Assembly: GCA_900313355.1 (NCBI GenBank)
Contig: OMQZ01000087.1
Span: forward strand, 1 to 7,531
Origin: an uncultured Rhodospirillaceae bacterium
GTDB taxonomy: Bacteria; Pseudomonadota; Alphaproteobacteria; RF32; CAG-239
Length of the DNA stretch: 7,531 bases
Reading direction: 5' to 3'
Part shown: piece by piece, positions 1-7,477 of the stretch
How positions within the stretch are numbered: position 1 is the first letter of the stretch
How the letters are laid out: every line of letters begins with the position of its first letter
Made by a program: the position numbers and the translations under genes
The notes under the pieces: generated by a model
The model's input: only the letters and a program-made list of their open reading frames with translations
Databases searched by the model: none
Told to the model about the DNA's origin: nothing

Positions 1-996
1 ATCAAGCAAAATGCCTTCTCTGATACCTCGATCCGCAATCGTAATTTCTGCAATCGGAAAAGTCGTTAAAAGAGATTCGATAATAGCGCAACCCGAAATT
101 GTTAAATCAGCTTTTGAAGGACCGATACAGCGATGTTTGCGCCGTCCGGCATCGCCCATGTTCTTTATCTTATTAATCACATTTTCGACATCAGTTCCGG
201 AAATCGATAAACCATCAACCGCCGAACGATTATAGCGAGGCAACCCCAAATGAACAGCCCCCAAAACCGTCACCGTTCCGGAAGTGCCGATAACCTGTAT
301 TTCTTGTCTTTGAATGCCTTCATATATATGATATTTTGCGTCAAAATCTTCCAAAATTTTATGGGTTCGCTCAATAATGGTGTTATAAGCCAAACTTGTC
401 ATTTCTTGTTTAGGAAAGGCCTCTGAAATCGTCACAACGCCATATGGCAGCGAAACAAAACCTTCAATAAATGTTTTTCCTTCTTCCGTCACTCGTGCAA
501 GCGAAATCTCGGTAGATCCGCCGCCGATATCAAAAATCAATGCACGCTTAATATGACGATTCAAAAGAGGCAAACATCCGACAACGGCTAATCTTGCTTC
601 TTCTTTTGAAGAAATAATCTCTAAATTGATGCCGACTTCTTTGGCAATCATATTCAAAAACTCATCAATGTTTTTAGCGCGTCTGCAAGCAGCCGTCGCA
701 ACAAAGCGCGATTGAACAATCGGCGCATATTCATCCATAACTTGCTTACAAACTTTTAAAGTGTTAACCGTGCGACGCATGGCTGCTTTTGAAAGTTCGT
801 TATCTTTGATAATGCCCTCACCTAAACGCGTAATTTTAGAAAAGGTTTCAACGACATGAAAGGAGGTCGGTGTCGGCGTCGCAATAACAAGGCGGCATGA
901 ATTTGTTCCTAAATCGATTGCAGCATAATGCTCTGCATCTATATCTTTTCTTTTATGCAGATAAGGTTTCGTTTGTCTTTGAAAAACCTTAGCCAT
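1..996 (-). CDS. ppx: Ppx/GppA family phosphatase (exopolyphosphatase / guanosine pentaphosphatase), 3' end cut by window edge
   Basis: Cytosolic ASKHA-fold phosphatase expected to remove terminal phosphate from inorganic polyphosphate and/or convert pppGpp to ppGpp. I translated the open frame by hand: 332 codons from ATG 994-996 to the left edge with no stop. Visible family motifs are the phosphate-1 loop AAIDLGTNSCR (residues 25-35), ATAACRRA near 90-98, the EEARL segment with the expected catalytic glutamate (132-136), the phosphate-2 loop DIGGGSTE (156-163), GTSGTVT (237-243) and DRGIREGIL (322-330). The start is secure upstream: the same frame carries the ccrM TAG stop just two codons earlier, so no longer form is possible, and no other ATG occurs before residue 73. 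No strong Shine-Dalgarno is seen; a GGAG lies 12 nt upstream inside ccrM, so translation may be coupled to ccrM. The family is certain; the choice between polyphosphate and pppGpp as main substrate cannot be made from sequence. The C-terminus is missing only because the window ends. Confidence 0.95.
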   Translation of the reverse strand, partial: MAKVFQRQTKPYLHKRKDIDAEHYAAIDLGTNSCRLVIATPTPTSFHVVETFSKITRLGEGIIKDNELSKAAMRRTVNTLKVCKQVMDEYAPIVQSRFVATAACRRAKNIDEFLNMIAKEVGINLEIISSKEEARLAVVGCLPLLNRHIKRALIFDIGGGSTEISLARVTEEGKTFIEGFVSLPYGVVTISEAFPKQEMTSLAYNTIIERTHKILEDFDAKYHIYEGIQRQEIQVIGTSGTVTVLGAVHLGLPRYNRSAVDGLSISGTDVENVINKIKNMGDAGRRKHRCIGPSKADLTISGCAIIESLLTTFPIAEITIADRGIREGILLD

Positions 997-999
997 AAA

Positions 1000-2163
<1,164 letters not shown>

Positions 2164-2217
2164 CAAAACAAAGCTTTTTATTTCGAAAAAAGAACGCAAA
2201 AACAAAGAAAAATAATT

Positions 2218-2769
2218 TTATCTTAAAATTTCTCTGATTTTTCCTTCTCGACCGGCAACAATTGCAAGCTCATCATCAGAAATACCCTCAACTTTTGACA
2301 TTTGCTTTTGTTCTTCAATTAATGTCCGATACCATTGTTTTTGAGTTTCATCTTTTGTCGCTTCGATTTGAGATTCAAAAACATCAATAACTCTTTGCGT
2401 ATGCTTCAAAAGTTCTTGTGCTTTCAAAATACTTCTGAAGCGCTGTTCCGTATAATAAAAACGCTTAGGATCGATACATCTTTTTTCAAACCATTTTTGA
2501 ACAATCCAAGGCAACCTTTCTTCCGGCCTCACCCCGTCAAAGGCAAAATCTTCCGGCACTTTTGCCATATAACCGCGTTTGACATATTCTTGCCAATGAG
2601 TTAAGAAAACCTCGGCTTCTTTTGATGAAATTGTGCGAGTTTGTTGAACAATCGGGCAAATTTTGCGGACACGCACATCAATCAACCGCGTTGTTAAAAG
2701 ATTTATAACAAACAGAAACAAAAGACCAAAAATGAGATATTCGTACCATTCCAATTTTCGCTTTACCAT
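2218..2769 (-). CDS. Unrecognised single-pass membrane protein with helical charged C-terminal domain
   Basis: I do not recognise this 183-aa protein. It starts with a short basic/aromatic segment, then one hydrophobic helix (about residues 11-27, IFGLLFLFVINLL core) without a clear signal-peptidase site, so it is most likely anchored in the inner membrane by its N-terminus. The positive residues just after the helix (R28, R33, R35, K36) make the topology ambiguous. The remainder is soluble, strongly charged and mostly helical: a Trp/Arg-rich stretch (RPEERLPWIVQKWFEKR, 81-97), then long predicted helices (about 102-160) that could form a coiled coil, and a C-terminal ELAIVAGREGKIREIL segment. 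Two cysteines (38, 98) are present. It is the last gene of the glycosyltransferase operon: its AAGGAGG ribosome binding site overlaps the stop region of the HAD gene, a 10-nt gap. Context suggests an envelope or membrane-associated role, but that is inference only. That it is a real gene is well supported by the strong ribosome binding site and position. Confidence 0.85.
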   Translation of the reverse strand: MVKRKLEWYEYLIFGLLFLFVINLLTTRLIDVRVRKICPIVQQTRTISSKEAEVFLTHWQEYVKRGYMAKVPEDFAFDGVRPEERLPWIVQKWFEKRCIDPKRFYYTEQRFRSILKAQELLKHTQRVIDVFESQIEATKDETQKQWYRTLIEEQKQMSKVEGISDDELAIVAGREGKIREILR

Positions 2770-2774
2770 AATAG

Positions 2775-2781
2775 CCTCCTT
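2775..2781 (-). promoter_or_regulatory. Strong ribosome binding site overlapping the HAD gene stop codon
   Basis: Minus-strand AAGGAGG, a full Shine-Dalgarno, is 5 nt before ATG 2769. Its first two bases are the last two bases of the upstream TAA stop (2780-2782). This fixes the start of the small membrane protein gene and implies coupled expression with the HAD gene. Confidence 0.85.
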
Positions 2782-3652
2782 ACCAACGAAGTCCTGAAAT
2801 CAAATAATCAGGGTATGCATCATAATTGATTGCAAGCTGACGCGCTTTTTGAACATCCGGAATATAGCCTTCACCTAATGTATGCATATGAATACCCTTA
2901 GAAATCAGTACACAATCGGTTTGTAACATAGCAGCCGAACGCACATCTGATGAAAAGCTGTCACCGATAAACAAAATTTTAGAAACATTTTGAGAAAAAG
3001 CCTCTTTGGCATATAATAAAATATCTTTATCCGGCTTTCCTATAGTTGTAATATCACCGCCCATAACAGCATATTGTTCTGCGACAGCTCCTGCACTCAA
3101 ACATACTTCTCCCAGCATATGCCTTGAAACATCTGCACCGACACACACAAGGGGCAATCTCATCGAAAGAGCCTCTTGCAAATCCGGCTTATAATCATCC
3201 AAATCCATTTTAGAAGATTGAATATCTCCGATAAACACAAAGTCAGCCCGCCCCAAATCATCAACTTTTTGATACCCTAATCCGGCAAAAATGCTTTCTG
3301 TCACTGAGGAGCCAAGATTATAATATTTGCGCCCGTATTGAAATGTGTTTTTAAGTTTATAATGAACAATTTCACCGGCGGTAATAACGGCCCTCAAAGA
3401 GCTCAGATCAAAATTGACATCCTCAAGCATTTGAACTATTTCATAAACTCTTAAAGCGGTGTTTGATAAAATAACGATTTCTTTTCCGGCTTCCGACATT
3501 TTTTTGAGAGCTTTCAGCGCCTCAGAAGAAATGCCGTTTCCTTTTGTTAAAACACCATCAAATCCGCAAATAATTCCATTATAAGGTGCGATGATTTTAG
3601 ATATTCCTACAATTGGTGTAATTTGTTTCATAGTCGGGTGCCCATAGTCCAT
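2780..3652 (-). CDS. HAD-superfamily subclass IIA protein (TIGR01459-like), nucleophile position altered
   Basis: A 290-aa haloacid-dehalogenase-fold protein of subclass IIA, similar to a family seen in alphaproteobacteria whose physiological substrate is not known to me. Motif II is VILSNT with S63, motif III is GKPDKD with K206, and motif IV is LFIGDSFSSD with D231 and D236. The region between motifs II and III has the cap-domain length expected for IIA. The odd point is motif I: family members read CDVWGV, with the first Asp as the phosphoryl-accepting nucleophile, but here the aligned stretch is CGFDGV (29-34), so glycine 30 replaces the nucleophile and an Asp appears two residues later. 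Phosphatase activity is therefore doubtful; a binding or regulatory role, or use of D32, are alternatives. The gene follows the deacetylase stop by 9 nt. ATG 3652 is used here; ATG 3631 (MKQITPI...) fits family N-termini equally well, and neither has a clear Shine-Dalgarno. Confidence 0.88.
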   Translation of the reverse strand: MDYGHPTMKQITPIVGISKIIAPYNGIICGFDGVLTKGNGISSEALKALKKMSEAGKEIVILSNTALRVYEIVQMLEDVNFDLSSLRAVITAGEIVHYKLKNTFQYGRKYYNLGSSVTESIFAGLGYQKVDDLGRADFVFIGDIQSSKMDLDDYKPDLQEALSMRLPLVCVGADVSRHMLGEVCLSAGAVAEQYAVMGGDITTIGKPDKDILLYAKEAFSQNVSKILFIGDSFSSDVRSAAMLQTDCVLISKGIHMHTLGEGYIPDVQKARQLAINYDAYPDYLISGLRW

Positions 3653-3661
3653 TAGTTCAAT

Positions 3662-4951
3662 TTATTCTTTTAACCTTTTCTTTTTATTTACTTTTTTACT
3701 AAAAGAAAAGTATTTATGCAAGAGATAAGTGATGATGGTGGAAAAAATTAAATACAAACCCTGTGCCCAAAGTTCATCAATATCACAAACCTCTACCAAA
3801 AAAGAAAGGCCTAAGGTGTTGGCAAAAAACAAAGAAATATAGACGCTCCATGCTTTCAAAAATTCTGCAATAACATCGCCTTTGCTTCGAAAGACATAAT
3901 AACGCATCGTAAAAACCGAAACATTGATTGTAATAAAATATTGAACAGCAAGCGCAAGCATATAAGGCAGTCGCAACAATTTCAGCAAAAATGCATAAAC
4001 ACCATAGGCAAAAACCGTATTAAAGCCACCTACCAACAAAAAACGCAGTTTTTCCGGAACTCTTGAAAACCAAAGCCCTTCAAGCTTAAAATAAAGTTCA
4101 TATAAAAAAGGATATTTGCAACCAAAACAAAAATTATTTAAAAGTTTTTTATTAAGCAATGTTTTCAATTCTTCATCGCGCCAATGAGCCAGAATATTTT
4201 GATCAAAAATATCTTCAAGATGATCTTTGTCCGTTTCTGTAACGCTCGGATGAATCATAATTTCAACACAATCAAAACCTCTCGGAACCAAAACCTTTTG
4301 GAAGTGTTCTTCAGACAATTTACATGTATAAAGCATTGTATAAAAATAAGTGTTGCTTACATAGCCATTCAAAATCGAGAAAAATTTCAACAGAAAATAT
4401 TTAATCAAACCGCCATCTAAAAGATAACTTTTTCTTTTGTTGGTCTTCATGGTCATAAAGGCCGATTCGTTTATAACTCTGATGCGTTCAATGCCGTATT
4501 TTTCTTTAAGCGAAAGCATTTCCTTAAAAATTAGGGGAATCATATGCACATGCCTGTGACTGTCAATATGACCTATCTTCACACCCATTTTTTGCGCTTT
4601 TATGATTTGGGCTTCCATTTCTTCCCTAACCTCTTTACGAAGTTCTTTAGACTTAAAAATCGCCAAAAGCATTAATTTCAGAAAACCATTACGAAACTTT
4701 CCGTCATTTCCTGTCAAAAGCGGCAACCTTTTAGCATCTGAGGCAGGATATTCATTTGTTAAATTCACATGCAAGCCCAAATCTAAATTCGGCATCTTTT
4801 TGGAAAGTTCAACCGCCTCAAGGGCATATTTTTGATTAACCATCAAACTGGCTGCGGTTAATATCCCTTTATGATAGGCTTTTTCTATCGCCTGATTAAC
4901 ACCATAGCTGATTCCAAAATCATCAGCATTAAAAATAATTTTATTTTCCAT
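3662..4951 (-). CDS. Fusion: YdjC/NaxD/HpnK-type carbohydrate deacetylase + GtrA-like membrane domain
   Basis: A two-domain protein of 429 aa from ATG 4951. Residues about 1-275 are a YdjC/ChbG/HpnK deacetylase, a metal-dependent enzyme that removes N-acetyl groups from sugars: NADDFG (8-13) supplies metal and base aspartates, GLHVN carries H61, the HID-S-HRHVHM segment (128-137) has H132, H134 and H136, and IHPS has H234. Residues about 298-419 are a GtrA-like domain with four predicted membrane helices (about 303-323, 332-351, 368-389, 396-413), opening with the typical LRFLLVGGFNTV; GtrA proteins are thought to flip polyprenyl-linked sugars. A lysine-rich tail ends the protein. Lying between a GtrB/ArnC-like GT2 and the HAD gene, and behind an ArnT-like enzyme, it most likely deacetylates and flips an undecaprenyl-phosphate-linked N-acetylhexosamine. 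The reading frame extends to a TTG at 4972; ATG 4960 and ATG 4951 are both plausible, and 4951 places the NADDFG motif near the N-terminus as in relatives. The gene overlaps the GT2 gene by 11 nt. The domain calls are firm, the substrate is inferred. Confidence 0.9.
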   Translation of the reverse strand: MENKIIFNADDFGISYGVNQAIEKAYHKGILTAASLMVNQKYALEAVELSKKMPNLDLGLHVNLTNEYPASDAKRLPLLTGNDGKFRNGFLKLMLLAIFKSKELRKEVREEMEAQIIKAQKMGVKIGHIDSHRHVHMIPLIFKEMLSLKEKYGIERIRVINESAFMTMKTNKRKSYLLDGGLIKYFLLKFFSILNGYVSNTYFYTMLYTCKLSEEHFQKVLVPRGFDCVEIMIHPSVTETDKDHLEDIFDQNILAHWRDEELKTLLNKKLLNNFCFGCKYPFLYELYFKLEGLWFSRVPEKLRFLLVGGFNTVFAYGVYAFLLKLLRLPYMLALAVQYFITINVSVFTMRYYVFRSKGDVIAEFLKAWSVYISLFFANTLGLSFLVEVCDIDELWAQGLYLIFSTIITYLLHKYFSFSKKVNKKKRLKE

Positions 4952-5894
4952 TTTTATCATCTTTACTTTCAATCAAATCAGCCAAATAAAGCGGACGTTT
5001 TTTCACCTCAATATGAATTTTGCCGATATATTCTCCGATAATTCCGAGAGTTATCAACTGAACCGCTCCGACAAAACCGACAACGGAAACGATTGTCGCA
5101 TACCCCGGGGTTGGATTGTGTTGCACAAAATGCTCAAAAATCACCCACAGCCCGAGCAAAATCGAACACGCAGCTCCCGCAAATCCGAACCATGTTGCCA
5201 AATGAAGCGGACGAACCGAAAATTGCGTAATGCTGTCAATAGCAAGCTTCAAACTTTTGAAAAAATTGTATTTACTCACGCCGCTGAAACGATTCGGCGC
5301 TACAAAATCAATAACCTTAACTTTGTCATTCGGCATAATCCAGCTGAGCAATCCTCTAAAAAGCCTGTCTTGTTCATTAAATCCTTTCAAAAAGTCGACA
5401 TATTTACGATCAATAAGCCTAAAATCAGGCATACTCTCACCGATTTTCGTCTCCGAAAGCAAATTCAAAATAAAATAAAACGTTTTGGCACAAAGCTTAT
5501 AAAACCAAGATGTTGCAACATTATCAACACGCCTTGTTAAAACAATTTCTGCCCCCTCAAGCCAAGCATCAACCATTTGAGGAATATAAACAGGAGGATG
5601 CTGTAAATCCGCATCCATAAAAATCACGGCATCCCCTTTTGCATAATCCATGCCGGCAGTCATCGCAATTTCATGACCGAAATTGCGTTTTAAGTTAACC
5701 ATTTTAACCCTATTATCCAGATCAACAAGCTTTTGTATTTTTGAAAAAGTTTGATCCGAACTGCCATCATTCACAAACAAAATTTCAAAACAAACCTTTG
5801 AAACCTTATCTATTTCTTTTTTGAGCTCATCATAAAGTTTTTCTATATTACCTTCTTCATTATAAGCTGAAACGACAATGCTGACTGTTTTCAT
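4941..5894 (-). CDS. Polyprenyl-phosphate glycosyltransferase, GT2 family (GtrB/ArnC/DPM1-like)
   Basis: A 317-aa membrane-bound GT2 enzyme that should transfer a sugar from a nucleotide sugar to undecaprenyl phosphate on the cytoplasmic face of the inner membrane. The GT-A domain (about 1-225) has SIVVSAYNEEGNI (5-17), VNDGSSD (41-47), RNFGHEIAMTAGMD (70-83), the metal-binding DADLQHPP (94-101), and the GtrB-type RFSGVSKYN (202-210). Two predicted membrane helices follow (about 232-254 and 264-289), ending with GIIGEYIGKI, the arrangement of GtrB, ArnC and FlmF2. Length is normal for this group. ATG 5894 directly abuts the TAG stop of the upstream ArnT-like gene and has a CGGGAG ribosome binding site (5903-5908) 8 nt upstream. 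The neighbouring deacetylase suggests the sugar is N-acetylated (GlcNAc or GalNAc), but the sequence does not decide. A role like HpnI in hopanoid modification is less likely because the two-helix C-terminus is of the lipid-phosphate type. Confidence 0.93.
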   Translation of the reverse strand: MKTVSIVVSAYNEEGNIEKLYDELKKEIDKVSKVCFEILFVNDGSSDQTFSKIQKLVDLDNRVKMVNLKRNFGHEIAMTAGMDYAKGDAVIFMDADLQHPPVYIPQMVDAWLEGAEIVLTRRVDNVATSWFYKLCAKTFYFILNLLSETKIGESMPDFRLIDRKYVDFLKGFNEQDRLFRGLLSWIMPNDKVKVIDFVAPNRFSGVSKYNFFKSLKLAIDSITQFSVRPLHLATWFGFAGAACSILLGLWVIFEHFVQHNPTPGYATIVSVVGFVGAVQLITLGIIGEYIGKIHIEVKKRPLYLADLIESKDDKNGK

Positions 5895-7358
5895 CTATTT
5901 ATCTCCCGAAACATTGTAAAAGCCATAATAAACACGTTTTGTCTTTTTCTTGCCAACGCGATTCTGAACTTCGACTTCCAAAATTTGAGGCGAAGACACA
6001 AACATCATTTTTTTACGCAACGCATTATATTCGCCCTCACCGCTTGTTAAAATAAGAGCTCCCTTATTTGCGACATCGTTTGCGTCGAACCACGGATTTT
6101 GTTTCAAATCTCCCCAAATAATCGGTTTTGGTCTTGATGGCGCAAAAAGGGCCGCATTATTTGCCCACCAAACGTCGCCCGCGACATATTCCAAAGGCAC
6201 GCGTCCGTTTTTTTGATACCAAAGCTCTTCAACTGTTTGTCCAAAAGCTTTTGCGTCAAGCTGAAATTTGTCGCTCTTATTTAAAAGGATAATCATCATT
6301 TGAGCCATCAGCATCAAAGCCATTATTACATAAACGCCGAGATATATTTTTTTCTTAAAAACATCTGTCAGCTTACAAGGCAGGAAGGCAAACATCAAAA
6401 CACCTAAAAGATAAGCGCAAGGAAATCCCCACATACTTTTGAGTTTCACACCAAAAACAAAACTGGTTAAAATCATCAAACATACTGGCAACAATCCCAA
6501 AATCAGCAAAAAGTCCTTTTGCGTACGCGTTAATTTATTATCGACGTGTTTTTCTTTATACCAAGCGATGCCATAAATCAAAAGGGAGCCCAAAGAAAAA
6601 AGAATTTGTGCCAACGCAAATTTTAACGGATACGCAAAATGTTTTAAGACTGGCCAATTTGCCAAGTCATCGCGAGACCCTCTGCCCACAAAATAAGACA
6701 GCGAAGCAAAATCATTCTGATAGAGCCAAATCAAATGCGGCAAAATTACAATGATGCAAATTAACGAACACAAATACGGACCAAAAGTTTTAAATTTTGA
6801 GCGTGCATTTTTGTTATAGAGCATAAAGGCAGCCATAGAAAACAGAAGAACCCCGCTTGTATATTTATTAAAAAGATTAAGACCGGCAAACAATCCCGTT
6901 AATACCCAATCTCTGAACTCATCTTTTTTGAGTGCTCGGTGGAAATAAAAGACGCACATAGGCCATAACGCGAGTGAAACAACATTAACATTGTATTCAA
7001 TTGCGCTAAATCCGTAAAAAATAACCCCTTCAAGAACCATAACTGCAAAAACAGACCTGTCTTTAGACAAGAAACATCTTGCAATTCGATAAATATAAAT
7101 AAATCCGACCAACACACAAATTTGGCTCAAAGCATAAATCGCATAAGGTTGCTCAAAACCTATGATACTATAAAAAAAGTTCGCAAGCCAGCCTGACAAG
7201 GGCGGATGCTTGTTTGTGCCAAAATCGCAATACATTCCCCAAGAAACGGCTTCAATGCTGTCCATTGGCAAAGCTCTCCTCAACAACGGCAGAAAGCTCC
7301 ACAACATAAAATGCAAAAATAAAAACACTTGAAACGGATATTTTTTTAAATATTTCAT
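5895..7358 (-). CDS. ArnT/PMT-type integral membrane glycosyltransferase (GT39/GT83-like)
   Basis: An inner-membrane GT-C enzyme of 487 aa expected to use a polyprenyl-phosphate-linked sugar as donor and transfer it to an envelope acceptor on the periplasmic side. After the first helix (about 9-27) comes a periplasmic loop with the acidic DSIEA (33-37) and KHPPLSGWL (50-58), the pattern of the PMT_2/ArnT group. About ten further hydrophobic helices follow, up to about residue 360, then a periplasmic C-terminal domain (about 363-487) with AGDVWWANNAALF and a basic KKKTKR stretch. The length is within the range for the group. The frame is open to a GTG at 7391, but AAGGG (7366-7370) lies 7 nt before ATG 7358 and 4 nt before ATG 7361, so I choose 7358. 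First gene of the operon; its TAG stop is immediately followed by the GT2 start. Acceptor is not visible in sequence: lipid A is the best guess by analogy with ArnT, FlmK and LgmA; a protein or other glycolipid is possible. Confidence 0.9.
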   Translation of the reverse strand: MKYLKKYPFQVFLFLHFMLWSFLPLLRRALPMDSIEAVSWGMYCDFGTNKHPPLSGWLANFFYSIIGFEQPYAIYALSQICVLVGFIYIYRIARCFLSKDRSVFAVMVLEGVIFYGFSAIEYNVNVVSLALWPMCVFYFHRALKKDEFRDWVLTGLFAGLNLFNKYTSGVLLFSMAAFMLYNKNARSKFKTFGPYLCSLICIIVILPHLIWLYQNDFASLSYFVGRGSRDDLANWPVLKHFAYPLKFALAQILFSLGSLLIYGIAWYKEKHVDNKLTRTQKDFLLILGLLPVCLMILTSFVFGVKLKSMWGFPCAYLLGVLMFAFLPCKLTDVFKKKIYLGVYVIMALMLMAQMMIILLNKSDKFQLDAKAFGQTVEELWYQKNGRVPLEYVAGDVWWANNAALFAPSRPKPIIWGDLKQNPWFDANDVANKGALILTSGEGEYNALRKKMMFVSSPQILEVEVQNRVGKKKTKRVYYGFYNVSGDK

Positions 7359-7365
7359 CATATAA

Positions 7366-7370
7366 CCCTT
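7366..7370 (-). promoter_or_regulatory. Ribosome binding site deciding the start of the ArnT-like gene
   Basis: Minus-strand AAGGG, spaced 7 nt from ATG 7358 and 4 nt from ATG 7361. It lies inside the longer GTG-initiated frame (GTG 7391), whose own upstream sequence has no comparable signal, so the shorter form is preferred. Confidence 0.6.
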
Positions 7371-7412
7371 ATATTCACTCAACGAGAGCACTATAAATCA
7401 AAAATCCGTCGA

Positions 7413-7440
7413 TGTATAGCTTATTTTAAAACTTACACAA
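7413..7440 (-). promoter_or_regulatory. Possible promoter of the glycosyltransferase operon
   Basis: On the minus strand TTGTGT (7435-7440) and TATACA (7413-7418) are separated by 16 nt, matching -35 and -10 consensus at 3 of 6 and 4 of 6 positions. Transcription would begin near 7406 and leave a leader of about 48 nt. The -35 element overlaps the end of the terminator's T-tract. A promoter is needed here because the terminator just upstream should stop incoming transcription, but the match is only moderate. Confidence 0.35.
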
Positions 7441-7477
7441 AACAAAAAGAGTTGTTCACCTCACGGCAAACAACTCT
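7439..7477 (-). terminator. Strong intrinsic terminator for an upstream minus-strand transcript
   Basis: Read on the minus strand, AGAGTTGTT (7469-7477) pairs perfectly with AACAACTCT (7448-7456). The intervening 12 bases extend the stem by T-G, G-T, C-G and C-G pairs and close it with a GTGA (GNRA) tetraloop, giving a continuous 13-bp hairpin. It is followed by TTTTTGTTTT (7448 down to 7439, first T shared with the stem). On the plus strand the hairpin is not directly followed by a T-tract, so the direction is clear. It ends whatever lies beyond the right edge and insulates the operon. Confidence 0.88.

Noticed and set aside
11..235. Plus-strand 74-codon open frame at the left edge
   Set aside because: It is antisense to the Ppx/GppA gene, whose family motifs are unmistakable across the same bases.
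2170..2188. Palindromes AAAGCTTT and TTTCGAAA as a terminator after the small membrane protein gene
   Set aside because: The stems are short and AT-rich without a stable GC core or a following T-tract; they are expected by chance in such AT-rich sequence. No convincing terminator was seen in this gap, so read-through into ccrM remains possible.
3665..3710. A/T-rich inverted repeat at the 3' end of the deacetylase-GtrA gene as an internal terminator
   Set aside because: It reflects the lysine-rich C-terminal codons; the stem is only about 6 A-T dominated pairs and the next gene starts 9 nt after the stop.
5013..5540. Plus-strand 175-codon open frame opposite the GT2 gene
   Set aside because: It lies wholly antisense to a gene with clear GT2 motifs, its translation is rich in Asn, Lys, Arg and Cys with no domain, and no ribosome binding site supports it.
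7359..7391. Longer ArnT-like protein beginning at GTG 7391
   Set aside because: The extra residues are not hydrophobic or family-like and the only good ribosome binding site lies inside this extension, before ATG 7358/7361.
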